Of a stretch of DNA of 37,679 bases, positions 25,701 to 33,624 are shown piece by piece. Under the pieces are notes generated by a model, which did not search any database, had not been told where the DNA came from, and saw nothing but the letters and a program-made list of their open reading frames with translations. The stretch's first letter is position 1, and every line of letters begins with the position of its first letter. Source of the DNA: Desulfobacteraceae bacterium (lineage in GTDB: Bacteria; Desulfobacterota; Desulfobacteria; Desulfobacterales; RPRI01); assembly GCA_003818505.1 (NCBI GenBank), contig RPRI01000037.1:1-37679 (forward strand), read 5' to 3'. Position numbers and translations under genes: made by a program.

Positions 25701-28185
25701 GCGCGGTGTCATTGATGCCTTGCATGCCAAAGCTGAATGGGTGATTTGCATTGATCCAAATATGGACGATCGTCTGATTAAGATTCCGGCTGGAGAAAAT
25801 AGGCGCGAACGGGAAATCATCGGATTCGGTTCCGGGGTTGGTTCCCATGGCGAGGCTAATTATACGATTTCAACCGAGCAGTTTTCGCTGGCCGACATTC
25901 ACGTTCGCTTAGCCGCATCCATTCAAGAGGTTTATGCAGCATGTAACTGGAGTGGCGACGACTGCGAGGCAGCGGCGAAGAGCGTGCTGCACGAAGCTCG
26001 TGAGCTTTCGGGGCTGTCCCTTGTGCGAGCAACCGGAGTCGGCCACTACATCCGTGATTTCATGGCCTACTCGTTGACCCGCAAGATATTGCGCGAAAAA
26101 CGCAAGGTGCTGTGCGACAATTTGGTTTCGTTGGACGCCTACCGGCACTGGTTCGACTTGTCGGACAACGAGCGCCGCCCTGATCTGATGTGGCTGACGG
26201 CATGGTTAGATGAAAACAAGCGCGTTTGCATAAGTATCCGGTTAATCGAATGCAAATTGGCACAGCAGTCGGAAGAGCACTTGATCAAAGCCCGAGCCCA
26301 AATCAACAATGGTCTGCGCGTGCTAGTCCCGGCCTTTGCCCCGCGAAACAAGAATGATGGAGCATTAGGGGAAGACATCCGACCCGACCAACGCTACTGG
26401 TGGCTACAGCTCCACAGGTTAATTGCCAGTAAAGCAGAAATTGAAAATCGCGAACAATTTGAGGTTCTTTCGGCTCTTGAGCGACTGGCTGAAGGCGATT
26501 ATGAGATCGAATGGGGCGCTGCAGTATTTGCATTTTGGAGTGACAGTGACGCAGCGTTCCCCACGCGAATCGGGAGTTGGACAGTGGGCGAAGCGGATGA
26601 GTTGAAAACTGACATCTACGTCATGGGCAACGAATTCGTGCGCAGGCTTGCATTAAACGGTACTGGGTTCCCAGTGACCTGGCGAGAGTGGGAAGACCTC
26701 GCTTCCACAGGGCATGGTAATGTATGTGATGGCCTCGAAGATATTGAGTTACCCCCAGGAGATGATGACGATGAAGACTCACCATTGTGGGCCGATCAAG
26801 ACGACGGTGAGAAGTCCGAAGATTTCGAACCATCTGAGCAAGGTTTGGAGAAAGAAGCACCGCAAGTCGAAATTCAAGAAACTGAGCTTTCACATATATC
26901 ACCTGATTCTGAATTCCAGCCAGTAGCAACAGATCTGATTCCTGATCAGACGTCCGCTCTCGATGAGCCAAGGGCTTTTCTTCCGATCATAACAGAGCCT
27001 GAAAAAGACTTCATAGCGGAGTTCCAGACGTTTCCCAAACGCATACTTTTGGGGAGAACACTCAGCGGAGGCAAACCGGTCTACTGGGAGTTTGGGCACC
27101 CGGAGCTTGCAAACCGCCATATGCTTGTGTTCGGAACCTCCGGCATGGGAAAGACTTATGCCATTCAATGCTTATTGAGTGAGTTTGGGCGTGTTGGGCA
27201 AAACTCCCTGATCATCGACTATACGGATGGATTCATTCCAAGTAAGTTAGAAAAAGCAACTGCTACATGTCTTAAGCCGAAGCAACACTTCATCCAGCAA
27301 GCACCATTGCCTATTCGGCCTTTCAAAGTACAGGTCAGCCATGAAGCCGGAATGGAATTTCCGGATAGCCCCATAACAATCGGCAAGCGGGTAGCTTCAA
27401 TATTCAAGAGCGTTTACGAGCTTGGCAATCAACAATTCCCCATTTTGATTGATGCTATCAGCGAGGGTGTCGAGAGGTTTGGCGACAACTTTAGCTTAAA
27501 TAGACTCCTTGAAATCCTTCAGACCTACATCGAGGATGATATTCATGGGACCGCCACAGTGCGGACGACAGTTAGCAAGTTGAAACCGTTTATCCAGAGC
27601 AACCCCTTCTCGGACGACGTGAATGGGATTGGCTGGCAAGAACTATTCAGCGATGTGGATTGCCGCTGTCACGTGTTTCAGTTCTTTAAGGTCGACAAAC
27701 ATTCGGCGCGCGCGTTGATTGAGTTCGTCTTGTGGGATCTGTATGCATTCGTCAGCAGCCATGGGAACGAGAACACACCTCGGGTGGTTGTGCTTGATGA
27801 AGTGCAAAATCTCGATCTCGGTCCCGATGCTCCTGTCGCTAAATACCTCACGGAAGGTCGGAAACACGGGCTTGCCATGATCACCGCCACACAAACAGTT
27901 AAGGGAGTTGGTGGAGTCAATGATGCCAGAGTCAGCCGTTTTTTTCAAGCTGAACAGAAGTTGTTTTTCAAACCGACTGAGAACGAGATGCGCGAACACG
28001 CTCAACTTTTACACAACGCTATCAGCAACGTCAGCGTACAGGATTGGGCAACTCGCCTTGCTTCCCTCCAAAAAGGTGAGTGTTGGTCCTTGGGCCGGAG
28101 CTTGAACGAAGCGACAGGGAAATTGGTCTTTCAAGCACAGCGCATCAGGATAACCTCATTAGAGGAGCGAGGGTTCAATGCTTAA
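22702..28185 (+). CDS. DptH-like giant protein with C-terminal HerA-type ATPase
   Basis: An 1827-residue protein of DptH size. The C-terminal ~350 residues are a HerA/FtsK-type ATPase: Walker A GTSGMGKT (1478-1485), SLIIDYTDGF, PLPIRPFKVQ, Walker B VVVLDEVQNLD (Asp1699-Glu1700), KYLTEGRKHGL and KLFFKPTENEM. A very acidic linker (about 1350-1420, including DDDDED) precedes it. In the centre, RPDLMW (Asp1161) and IECKLA (Glu1183, Lys1185) are spaced like a PD-(D/E)XK nuclease site. DptH belongs to phosphorothioate-dependent restriction complexes; HerA-type motors translocate on DNA. The ATG follows TAGGAG. The nuclease assignment is inference. Confidence 0.8.
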   Translation: MSYFADSAWKSIDKKIAKTKLQSDIAVGKKLLVMVPALSEGATLDLATTLASRCAADNTVDLTLKIAQVVTASWSSSGFNNAKDQRWLDERGNLAYYRSNLPLVPGKVSLVVLCGADRVTDAGSLDDFYRCDLETVWQIEMRGSFQSWTRVKLQSIGLAYDQPSELREFDRLMKPLLEQGRADLLQISAWFEALDLNAASTIREAQRIMLGRYQAFQLPKFSKFQLGRTRVSLGPYIEKAHAFFTYALFLDNKERDKADKAIRQILSCIDRREDTGLPLDDEDVRGPYETREAFLEGLNNYIQTEDHDDRERLRQCDFVTIIDKILKFRKKGEKKDPDPFRKLSGSPVEMVLYSLWQTFRDFKRDKRFNNAELQRVEIACDHFKHDYESAADVSDATIDRTDSARQYLMRLLGGVDGLVAARVEVSGADVQNVPVACRLASEEVACSYSKTAEPRLEFSVYFFHDADDNPYRRKFAWRLPEIQTYRLSEGLLHWAKDALEEDHGVWKLPVFHLPYYEELLRATDDEETRRVMLHCIRDAHQDDAKWTNLLGREWLASGDILLPHLKRLADKYTRFISAAYISGLHVALFGDEWTQLRQAYTAACESVVDDGSTSVSQMLAMLIRTFLVVQRRSAEFGVAWGTEPYERSAVATVLHPAVLEMLEAKIVFLFSCFNAAVASEQRRDDRSKAFAEKIWNGYVDLASIQSPIAGLLYNTDLNLDTNIRGQELIHRIGSPEQSEATLSTRLLLRYESVNEEEEVTDTEMFRESRESKLLFRLMTDYFRLHPHARDGLAIAVYRNQDIQTVIAAVHQYLNKLADEKDRRYYALSPERQKPYAIGVTIFTESGDDVDVARWIDQWRERWEAAETEGKFQAYRRCRFAVAHRIVQTTQLLSFQRLINDNLEADIVVLYDFIGAGQGGNRFTEVTPFDITTRTLKFPILEKSCCAVRHPTDSYKRSRVMSNLQFNMGMLHTQIMHRLKNQGVQPGREFVVLGIGDFAPWRGVIDALHAKAEWVICIDPNMDDRLIKIPAGENRREREIIGFGSGVGSHGEANYTISTEQFSLADIHVRLAASIQEVYAACNWSGDDCEAAAKSVLHEARELSGLSLVRATGVGHYIRDFMAYSLTRKILREKRKVLCDNLVSLDAYRHWFDLSDNERRPDLMWLTAWLDENKRVCISIRLIECKLAQQSEEHLIKARAQINNGLRVLVPAFAPRNKNDGALGEDIRPDQRYWWLQLHRLIASKAEIENREQFEVLSALERLAEGDYEIEWGAAVFAFWSDSDAAFPTRIGSWTVGEADELKTDIYVMGNEFVRRLALNGTGFPVTWREWEDLASTGHGNVCDGLEDIELPPGDDDDEDSPLWADQDDGEKSEDFEPSEQGLEKEAPQVEIQETELSHISPDSEFQPVATDLIPDQTSALDEPRAFLPIITEPEKDFIAEFQTFPKRILLGRTLSGGKPVYWEFGHPELANRHMLVFGTSGMGKTYAIQCLLSEFGRVGQNSLIIDYTDGFIPSKLEKATATCLKPKQHFIQQAPLPIRPFKVQVSHEAGMEFPDSPITIGKRVASIFKSVYELGNQQFPILIDAISEGVERFGDNFSLNRLLEILQTYIEDDIHGTATVRTTVSKLKPFIQSNPFSDDVNGIGWQELFSDVDCRCHVFQFFKVDKHSARALIEFVLWDLYAFVSSHGNENTPRVVVLDEVQNLDLGPDAPVAKYLTEGRKHGLAMITATQTVKGVGGVNDARVSRFFQAEQKLFFKPTENEMREHAQLLHNAISNVSVQDWATRLASLQKGECWSLGRSLNEATGKLVFQAQRIRITSLEERGFNA

Positions 28186-29026
28186 AGCAGCGGAACATAG
28201 TCGCATGCCGCGGAACTTCCACAAGACGTTTAAACCTGAACGTCACTACATCAACGCCATGTTACGATATGCGGCTTCCGGCGAAGAGGGTGACTATCAG
28301 GCCATTGCTGCTGCTACGGGAATTCCGACGGGTACATCGAGCGGCAAGGTCCCGGCCATTTTGGACTATTGCAGAGGAATGGGCCTGATACGATTTACGG
28401 GATCGGACCGGTCTTCAATCAAGAAGCCGGATTTGACACCTTTTGGCCGGATCGTATTGCTGGAAGATCCCTACCTGAAGTCCACTACCAGCCAGTGGAT
28501 AGCACACTTAAACCTATGCGGCCCTCTCACCGGAGCAGACGTGTGGTACCACACCTTCTTTGCCGGGACACAGGCTCTCGGTATGAATTTTTCTAGGTCA
28601 AAACTTGAGACCCATTTAAGTGTCATTTATGGGATCGAGAAAAGCGGAATCATAGGGCCACTGGTCGGGACATACGAGGAGGATGCTGCTTTTAAGATGT
28701 GTGGCGCGCTGTCTGAAATTGGTGGCACAATTGTGCGACGGCCAGCACCTATCGGAGTGGAGCTTGGGCTTGCTTATGGCGCTTGGATGCTTCAGTTGAT
28801 GAGCGACCATTTCCCGAAACTGCGTCAGGTGCCGATTACGGATCTCGATGCAACAGCCGGGTGGCGCACAATTCCCGGGTGGGATGTCTCCAGCCTACAG
28901 AGGGTGCTGGAACTCGTTGAGCGCAAAGGAATAATTGAGGTTGATCGACATATGGAGCCTTGGCTTCTGATCCCGAAAGCTGGGCCTGATGAGGCTTGGG
29001 GGCGCATCTATGACGATATGCTATAA
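28178..29026 (+). CDS. Divergent DUF4007-like protein (copy 2)
   Basis: A 282-residue protein that can be lined up by eye with the DUF4007 protein at 13143. TGTSSGKVPAILDYCRGMGL occupies the place of the VGKNMVKAIKYW segment, LTPFGRIVLLEDPYL the place of PTEFAEKLLKDGGWDPFL, and WIAHLNLCGPLTGADVWYHT the place of WLLHWNLFKMPCYAPAWYFT. A winged-helix-like end follows. Its ATG overlaps the end of the DptH-like gene by 8 nt, and the second BrxC-like ATPase follows after 12 nt. So the DUF4007-ATPase pair occurs twice in one operon. Its job in the restriction half is unknown. Confidence 0.65.
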   Translation: MLKAAEHSRMPRNFHKTFKPERHYINAMLRYAASGEEGDYQAIAAATGIPTGTSSGKVPAILDYCRGMGLIRFTGSDRSSIKKPDLTPFGRIVLLEDPYLKSTTSQWIAHLNLCGPLTGADVWYHTFFAGTQALGMNFSRSKLETHLSVIYGIEKSGIIGPLVGTYEEDAAFKMCGALSEIGGTIVRRPAPIGVELGLAYGAWMLQLMSDHFPKLRQVPITDLDATAGWRTIPGWDVSSLQRVLELVERKGIIEVDRHMEPWLLIPKAGPDEAWGRIYDDML

Positions 29027-29038
29027 AAAGGAGGCCCC

Positions 29039-32000
29039 ATGACTCAACGGCTTAATGACATCGTTCGCTTTCGAGGCGATCGCTTGTTCAATGGTGCGGT
29101 CAGCATAAGTTGGTTTGGCACGGATGAGGCAAAATTCAAGGCGGCCAGTCAAGCATTTATTTTCCACGGCCCGAAATACCACGGGGTCCAGCAGAAAGAT
29201 GTGGGCAGTGGACATGGGCATCGTCTCATGGATACAGCAAGTCTCGCCCACGCCGTGGTTCGAAGATGTTATGGGTTGGAGGATCAGCCGTTTACGCTGG
29301 CTATAGCCGGATATGGCACTGGCAAATCGCACTTGGGGCTAACGCTTGCGGGTCTACTCAGCGACCCTGATGGAGAGAGCGCCCAGAACGTGCTTTCAGC
29401 CATAGAGACCGCAGATGCCGAAATAGGAAGTGACATACGGGTATTGCTGCAGGAGGCAAGACAGCCGTGTTTGGCTCTTACCCTAAACGGAATGCAGAGT
29501 TTTGACCTTACCGCCGAAATCACAAAGCAGATTGTGCGGACCCTCAAAAATGACGGACACGACCCAAAGCCTTTGGATGATCTTCGGCCCAGATTTGGTC
29601 AGGCCGCGAGCTTAATCCGAATGTCGAATGAGGGAGTCGTCAGGGAACTTGAGGCGGCATTTGAAGCCATGAGCGTCAAAGATATTCTCACCGGCCTGGA
29701 TCAACATGATGAACAAACTTACGCGAAGGTACACGGTTTCTTTGCAGCACAAGGAATGTCTATTAGGGCGCTCAGTGGAGAATCCGTTCGGGATGTCATT
29801 GACGTCACGGTTCGCGAGTTTTGCGGTAAAGGGAAGCCCTATCGATGCCTTCTAGTACTGTTCGACGAGTTTGGAAAGTATACTGAATTCGCTACAGTTC
29901 GCAGCCAGATTGCCGGCAGCGGAGTTCTACAGGACTTGTTTGAGGCAATACAGGCGAACGCAAATAGCACATGTTTCTTGGGATTTATTCAGTTTGAGCT
30001 GAACGCATACGTACAGCGAGTAGCCCCTGAGCACAAGAATGAGATTCTGAGGTATGTGACTCGTTACCAGTCAGCCAATAGGGTCTACCTGTCCATCAAC
30101 CTTGAGACACTGATAGCGAGCCTTATTGAGAAGTATAAGCATAAGCTTTTGGATAAGTGGTTTGAGGGTAAGAAGGCTAAAAGCGATTCGGAAGTCACGA
30201 TGGCGAATATTGCCCGATGGTTCCCTCAATCTAAGAATCACAGGCTTTGGGGCGATTCCGATCAGTTTCATGCCGTGATCCGCAAGGGGTGCTGGCCGCT
30301 GTCGCCCTATTCTTCATGGCTTCTCTTCTATCTTGCTTCAGCTGGAAAGCACCTACAGGAAAGATCTGCCTTAGCCTTGTTGGGTGATGTTTTTCACCGT
30401 TACGAGAATGTCGAGGTATCCGACGATGGGAATTGGTCGCTATCACCAGCTGACTTGTGGTCGGATGCTCTTCAACAGGAACTCATCAGTTCTGAAGAGA
30501 CTGGCCAGCAAGGGTCCATAACGCTATCTTATGCATCAGTGATGGCAAGGCATGGATCACGTCTGTCTCAGGAATTGCAGCGCCTCCTCTGCTCTGTTGT
30601 CTTGGCATCGAAACTCGGACTCCAGGCAATAGACAAGAACGATGCAATCGAAGCGTTGGGGGAACTCGGAGGTCTGTCTCTCGGTGTTGCTGCAAAGGGT
30701 GTTAAACTCCTGCAGGAAGAGTATAACGTCTTGGAGTGGGACGAGGCCTTTAAAGCATTCTACATTCTCGGTGATGCGGTTCCACGCACTCAATTTCTGT
30801 CTTTTGTCCGCCAACGTGTTGCGAGTTCCTATGATGAAGCCGGGAAGGCAAAACTGTTTGCAAGCAAAGCGGCTGAATGGTGCGATCTGCTCAGTGACTT
30901 AGAATGTGATTTTGCAGAAGAGAACAAAATCACGACCCGAGAATGGCGTTATCAAGCCGTGACGTCCAATCTTGACTATCTCCCTCAACAGATCAAGATT
31001 GCCAGTGATCGTTGGTCGGGAGCCATAGCGGTGGATGATTCCCGAGGCACGATCGTTTATATCTATGTGGAGCAAAGCCGGGACCCGGATACTATTGTTT
31101 CAGACGCCCGGAGGCTTTTGAAGACCATGGCGCAAGAATATGGTGTGTCAGCTTTGCCAATCTTAATGGTACTCTTGTGCGACGAGAACGGAACATTGGG
31201 ACAGGCTTTGGCGGAGTTTGCTGTCCTTGAAGAATCACTCAGCGAAGAGGATCGTGTTAGGTTCGGCAATCTGATTGGTGCCCACAAAGAAAAGTTGCGA
31301 CAGGTGATCCGGGAACAAGTCGAAAGTTTGGTGAAACAAAGGCGCTATATTACGGGACTCAAAGAAGAATTGGAGACTCATAGACTTAGCCGAGCAGGTA
31401 CTGAGTTGTTTGCAAAGATATACAAGACTCCAATACCATTCCCTTTTGATGGCTTTAGCACTGCAAAAGGAAACGCCGCTGACACTTGTCAGGAGTTAAC
31501 TCTCGAGCTGCTTCTTGGCAAGCTCGACTATGACGGGGCTATTGCAAAGCCGATTAAGTCAAAGAACAGGGCTGTAACGGTATTGAAAGAAACGTGGGGA
31601 ATTTTCACAAAGAACGGTAAAGTTTCAAGGCGGCCTGCGTATCCAGTCGTACGTGCGATCACGGAAAAATGGGATGATGCTTTGGCCGCAAATGAACGGA
31701 GATTACCAGTTGCGGATGTTATCAGTCAACTATGCCGTCCCCCGTATGGCGGGAATATTGCTTCTGCGGGGCTTCTTTTGAGTGTCTTTGTTGCACCGCG
31801 CGCTGAAAAACTCGTTATCGTGCGCAACGGGCAGCAAATAGCCGTTTCTCAATGGGTGCAGGAAGGAGTTTTCCGAGGTAAATTCATCGACTTGTCAGCT
31901 CTTCATGGCATTGAACTTATTCTTCTCGGCGAGGTGTCCTCGGAATGGGAGACGCTCTTAGATGAATGGGAGCAGGCCGAGAGTCATCTTGCGCGCAAGA

Positions 32001-33331
32001 GCTGTCTAGAAAGGTCTTATGAGCTAAAGAACCGCGTACCAGTTCCCCCTTTATTGGGGTACCGAGAGGTGCATCTGCGTGAACAGGCGTTGGCGTCCGC
32101 AGAAGCCATGGAAAAGATGGAGAAATCTCAGGATGAAGCTATATCGAAAATAGAGCATGGAGGAAAATATCGTGATATCAGCAAGATGACGTGGGGAGCT
32201 GTATCTCTCAAAGAGCTCTGTGAGAAAATGGCTACCGAGGAGTCCCTTTGGACTGAGTCCCAGATTGCCGAAGTCCAACCACACTACGAGAGGGCTCGCC
32301 AGGGGACCATCTTGTTCTTCCCGGACTGGGTCACCCAACAGACACCCATAAACGATGCCCCCGAATCTGTGGGTGATTTCAAGCATAAAATGCTCCGCAT
32401 AGTGGGAGGAAACCTCAAAAAACTGGATCTGGAGCAGCAGTTTCAAGAATTGGAGACGCACACACTTCAGGTAATCCGAAAAGCAGAAACAATAGCAGAG
32501 GCCCATCAGCTTTTGCGAGATGTGAATTCCTGGTTGACCACAAAAGGCGATGCCATTCGCATTGTGCGGGTTGCGGAAATACGAGGTCTTGTTGAGGTTG
32601 GCAAGGACTATTCTAATAAGTTACAGGGCATTGCTGGGCGCATACAGATACCTGAGATTATCGAGACGCGTGCAAGGCTCTCAGGGTTCCTATCAAAACT
32701 GAAGAATACCGAAGCCGAAACCACCAAACGTGCATCTCGCCTCTGGCAAACCAAAATTCAAACCGAAGCGGACATAGATCCTATCCTCGGAGAAGTGGAG
32801 TCCTTGGTTGGCGCTTTTGAGAACTTACCCCGAGATCTTGAGGACCTCCAGCTTATGCGACGTGCCCTCAGGCTCTATCAGAAAGAATATACACGCCTCT
32901 CGGACGACAACTTGAATTGGGGCGAGTTCGAGACCTTAATCGAAGAGATTCGAAAGGAATGGGCCGTTACCCTTGGGGAAGAGGAGCCGCCCTGGCTACC
33001 TGACGACACAATGGATGGTTTCGTCCAGGCCATTTCAAAGCGTCGCAAGCTAAATAGCACAGCATGGATTGAGTCTATAGAAGCCCAAGTAGAAAGCATT
33101 CCGGCCATGCCGGCAGACGAAGCCAATCGTTTCCACAATCGAATCCTCACCCCTCCCCCTGTCGTGACAGATCCGCATCTGCAGCGCACGGCTGTTGTGG
33201 TTAGGAAAGTACGGGCGCGGTTAGATGCACTGAATGTTGAGTGGTTGCTTGAAAAATTTAAGGAATTACCGCCAAAGGCAAAGAAGGATTTTATGCAGCG
33301 AGCCCAAAAACTTGGTGGAGATAGCGCATGA
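29039..33331 (+). CDS. BrxC-like large P-loop ATPase (copy 2)
   Basis: A 1430-residue protein. Walker A is GYGTGKSH at residues 91-98 and Walker B is LLVLFDEFGKYTEF with Asp276-Glu277, the same arrangement as the ATPase at 14065 but with little other obvious identity. Residues about 1020-1330 are Glu/Lys/Arg-rich and probably coiled coil or long helices. The ATG has AAAAGGAGG upstream. It is the last gene of the operon and shares the GC-richer composition of the DptF/G/H-like genes. It may be an assembly or licensing ATPase for the restriction arm, paired with the DUF4007-like protein before it. Confidence 0.75.
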   Translation: MTQRLNDIVRFRGDRLFNGAVSISWFGTDEAKFKAASQAFIFHGPKYHGVQQKDVGSGHGHRLMDTASLAHAVVRRCYGLEDQPFTLAIAGYGTGKSHLGLTLAGLLSDPDGESAQNVLSAIETADAEIGSDIRVLLQEARQPCLALTLNGMQSFDLTAEITKQIVRTLKNDGHDPKPLDDLRPRFGQAASLIRMSNEGVVRELEAAFEAMSVKDILTGLDQHDEQTYAKVHGFFAAQGMSIRALSGESVRDVIDVTVREFCGKGKPYRCLLVLFDEFGKYTEFATVRSQIAGSGVLQDLFEAIQANANSTCFLGFIQFELNAYVQRVAPEHKNEILRYVTRYQSANRVYLSINLETLIASLIEKYKHKLLDKWFEGKKAKSDSEVTMANIARWFPQSKNHRLWGDSDQFHAVIRKGCWPLSPYSSWLLFYLASAGKHLQERSALALLGDVFHRYENVEVSDDGNWSLSPADLWSDALQQELISSEETGQQGSITLSYASVMARHGSRLSQELQRLLCSVVLASKLGLQAIDKNDAIEALGELGGLSLGVAAKGVKLLQEEYNVLEWDEAFKAFYILGDAVPRTQFLSFVRQRVASSYDEAGKAKLFASKAAEWCDLLSDLECDFAEENKITTREWRYQAVTSNLDYLPQQIKIASDRWSGAIAVDDSRGTIVYIYVEQSRDPDTIVSDARRLLKTMAQEYGVSALPILMVLLCDENGTLGQALAEFAVLEESLSEEDRVRFGNLIGAHKEKLRQVIREQVESLVKQRRYITGLKEELETHRLSRAGTELFAKIYKTPIPFPFDGFSTAKGNAADTCQELTLELLLGKLDYDGAIAKPIKSKNRAVTVLKETWGIFTKNGKVSRRPAYPVVRAITEKWDDALAANERRLPVADVISQLCRPPYGGNIASAGLLLSVFVAPRAEKLVIVRNGQQIAVSQWVQEGVFRGKFIDLSALHGIELILLGEVSSEWETLLDEWEQAESHLARKSCLERSYELKNRVPVPPLLGYREVHLREQALASAEAMEKMEKSQDEAISKIEHGGKYRDISKMTWGAVSLKELCEKMATEESLWTESQIAEVQPHYERARQGTILFFPDWVTQQTPINDAPESVGDFKHKMLRIVGGNLKKLDLEQQFQELETHTLQVIRKAETIAEAHQLLRDVNSWLTTKGDAIRIVRVAEIRGLVEVGKDYSNKLQGIAGRIQIPEIIETRARLSGFLSKLKNTEAETTKRASRLWQTKIQTEADIDPILGEVESLVGAFENLPRDLEDLQLMRRALRLYQKEYTRLSDDNLNWGEFETLIEEIRKEWAVTLGEEEPPWLPDDTMDGFVQAISKRRKLNSTAWIESIEAQVESIPAMPADEANRFHNRILTPPPVVTDPHLQRTAVVVRKVRARLDALNVEWLLEKFKELPPKAKKDFMQRAQKLGGDSA

Positions 33332-33432
33332 GGATGACGCATCTTTCATTATTTCAATAACTCGCTACTCTTTATAAGAAAAGGGGACCCGGGCTATAGG
33401 CTTGAGGTGAATCGAGGACGTAAGTCAAAAAT

Positions 33433-33476
33433 ATAAGTATAGCGTGAGCGGGACCTGCGTAACTTTCTATACTTAT
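33433..33476. repeat. Perfect 10-bp inverted repeat in the gap after the operon
   Basis: ATAAGTATAG (33433-33442) and CTATACTTAT (33467-33476) are exact reverse complements with a 24-nt spacer. They lie in the 293-nt gap (33332-33624) between the large operon and the HEPN-like gene, which otherwise holds no gene that I can see. The repeat could be an operator, a transcript hairpin or a scar of mobile DNA. Confidence 0.4.
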
Positions 33477-33624
33477 GAAGTTTCTTCGAACCGGCCTGTC
33501 AAGTTATTTACTTATTTATGGATATCCCGTTTTATTCAAATTGTCAGATGTTGGTGCAAAAGTCTATTCTTAACGAATAAAATATCGACTTCAATTATAT
33601 TTGTACATGGAGGGTTAAGGCTTT

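Noticed and set aside
13143-33331. A canonical Dnd or BREX system
   Set aside because: The defining genes dndD, dndE, pglX, pglZ and brxL are not present, and DUF4007/BrxC-like genes are not part of standard dptFGH loci.
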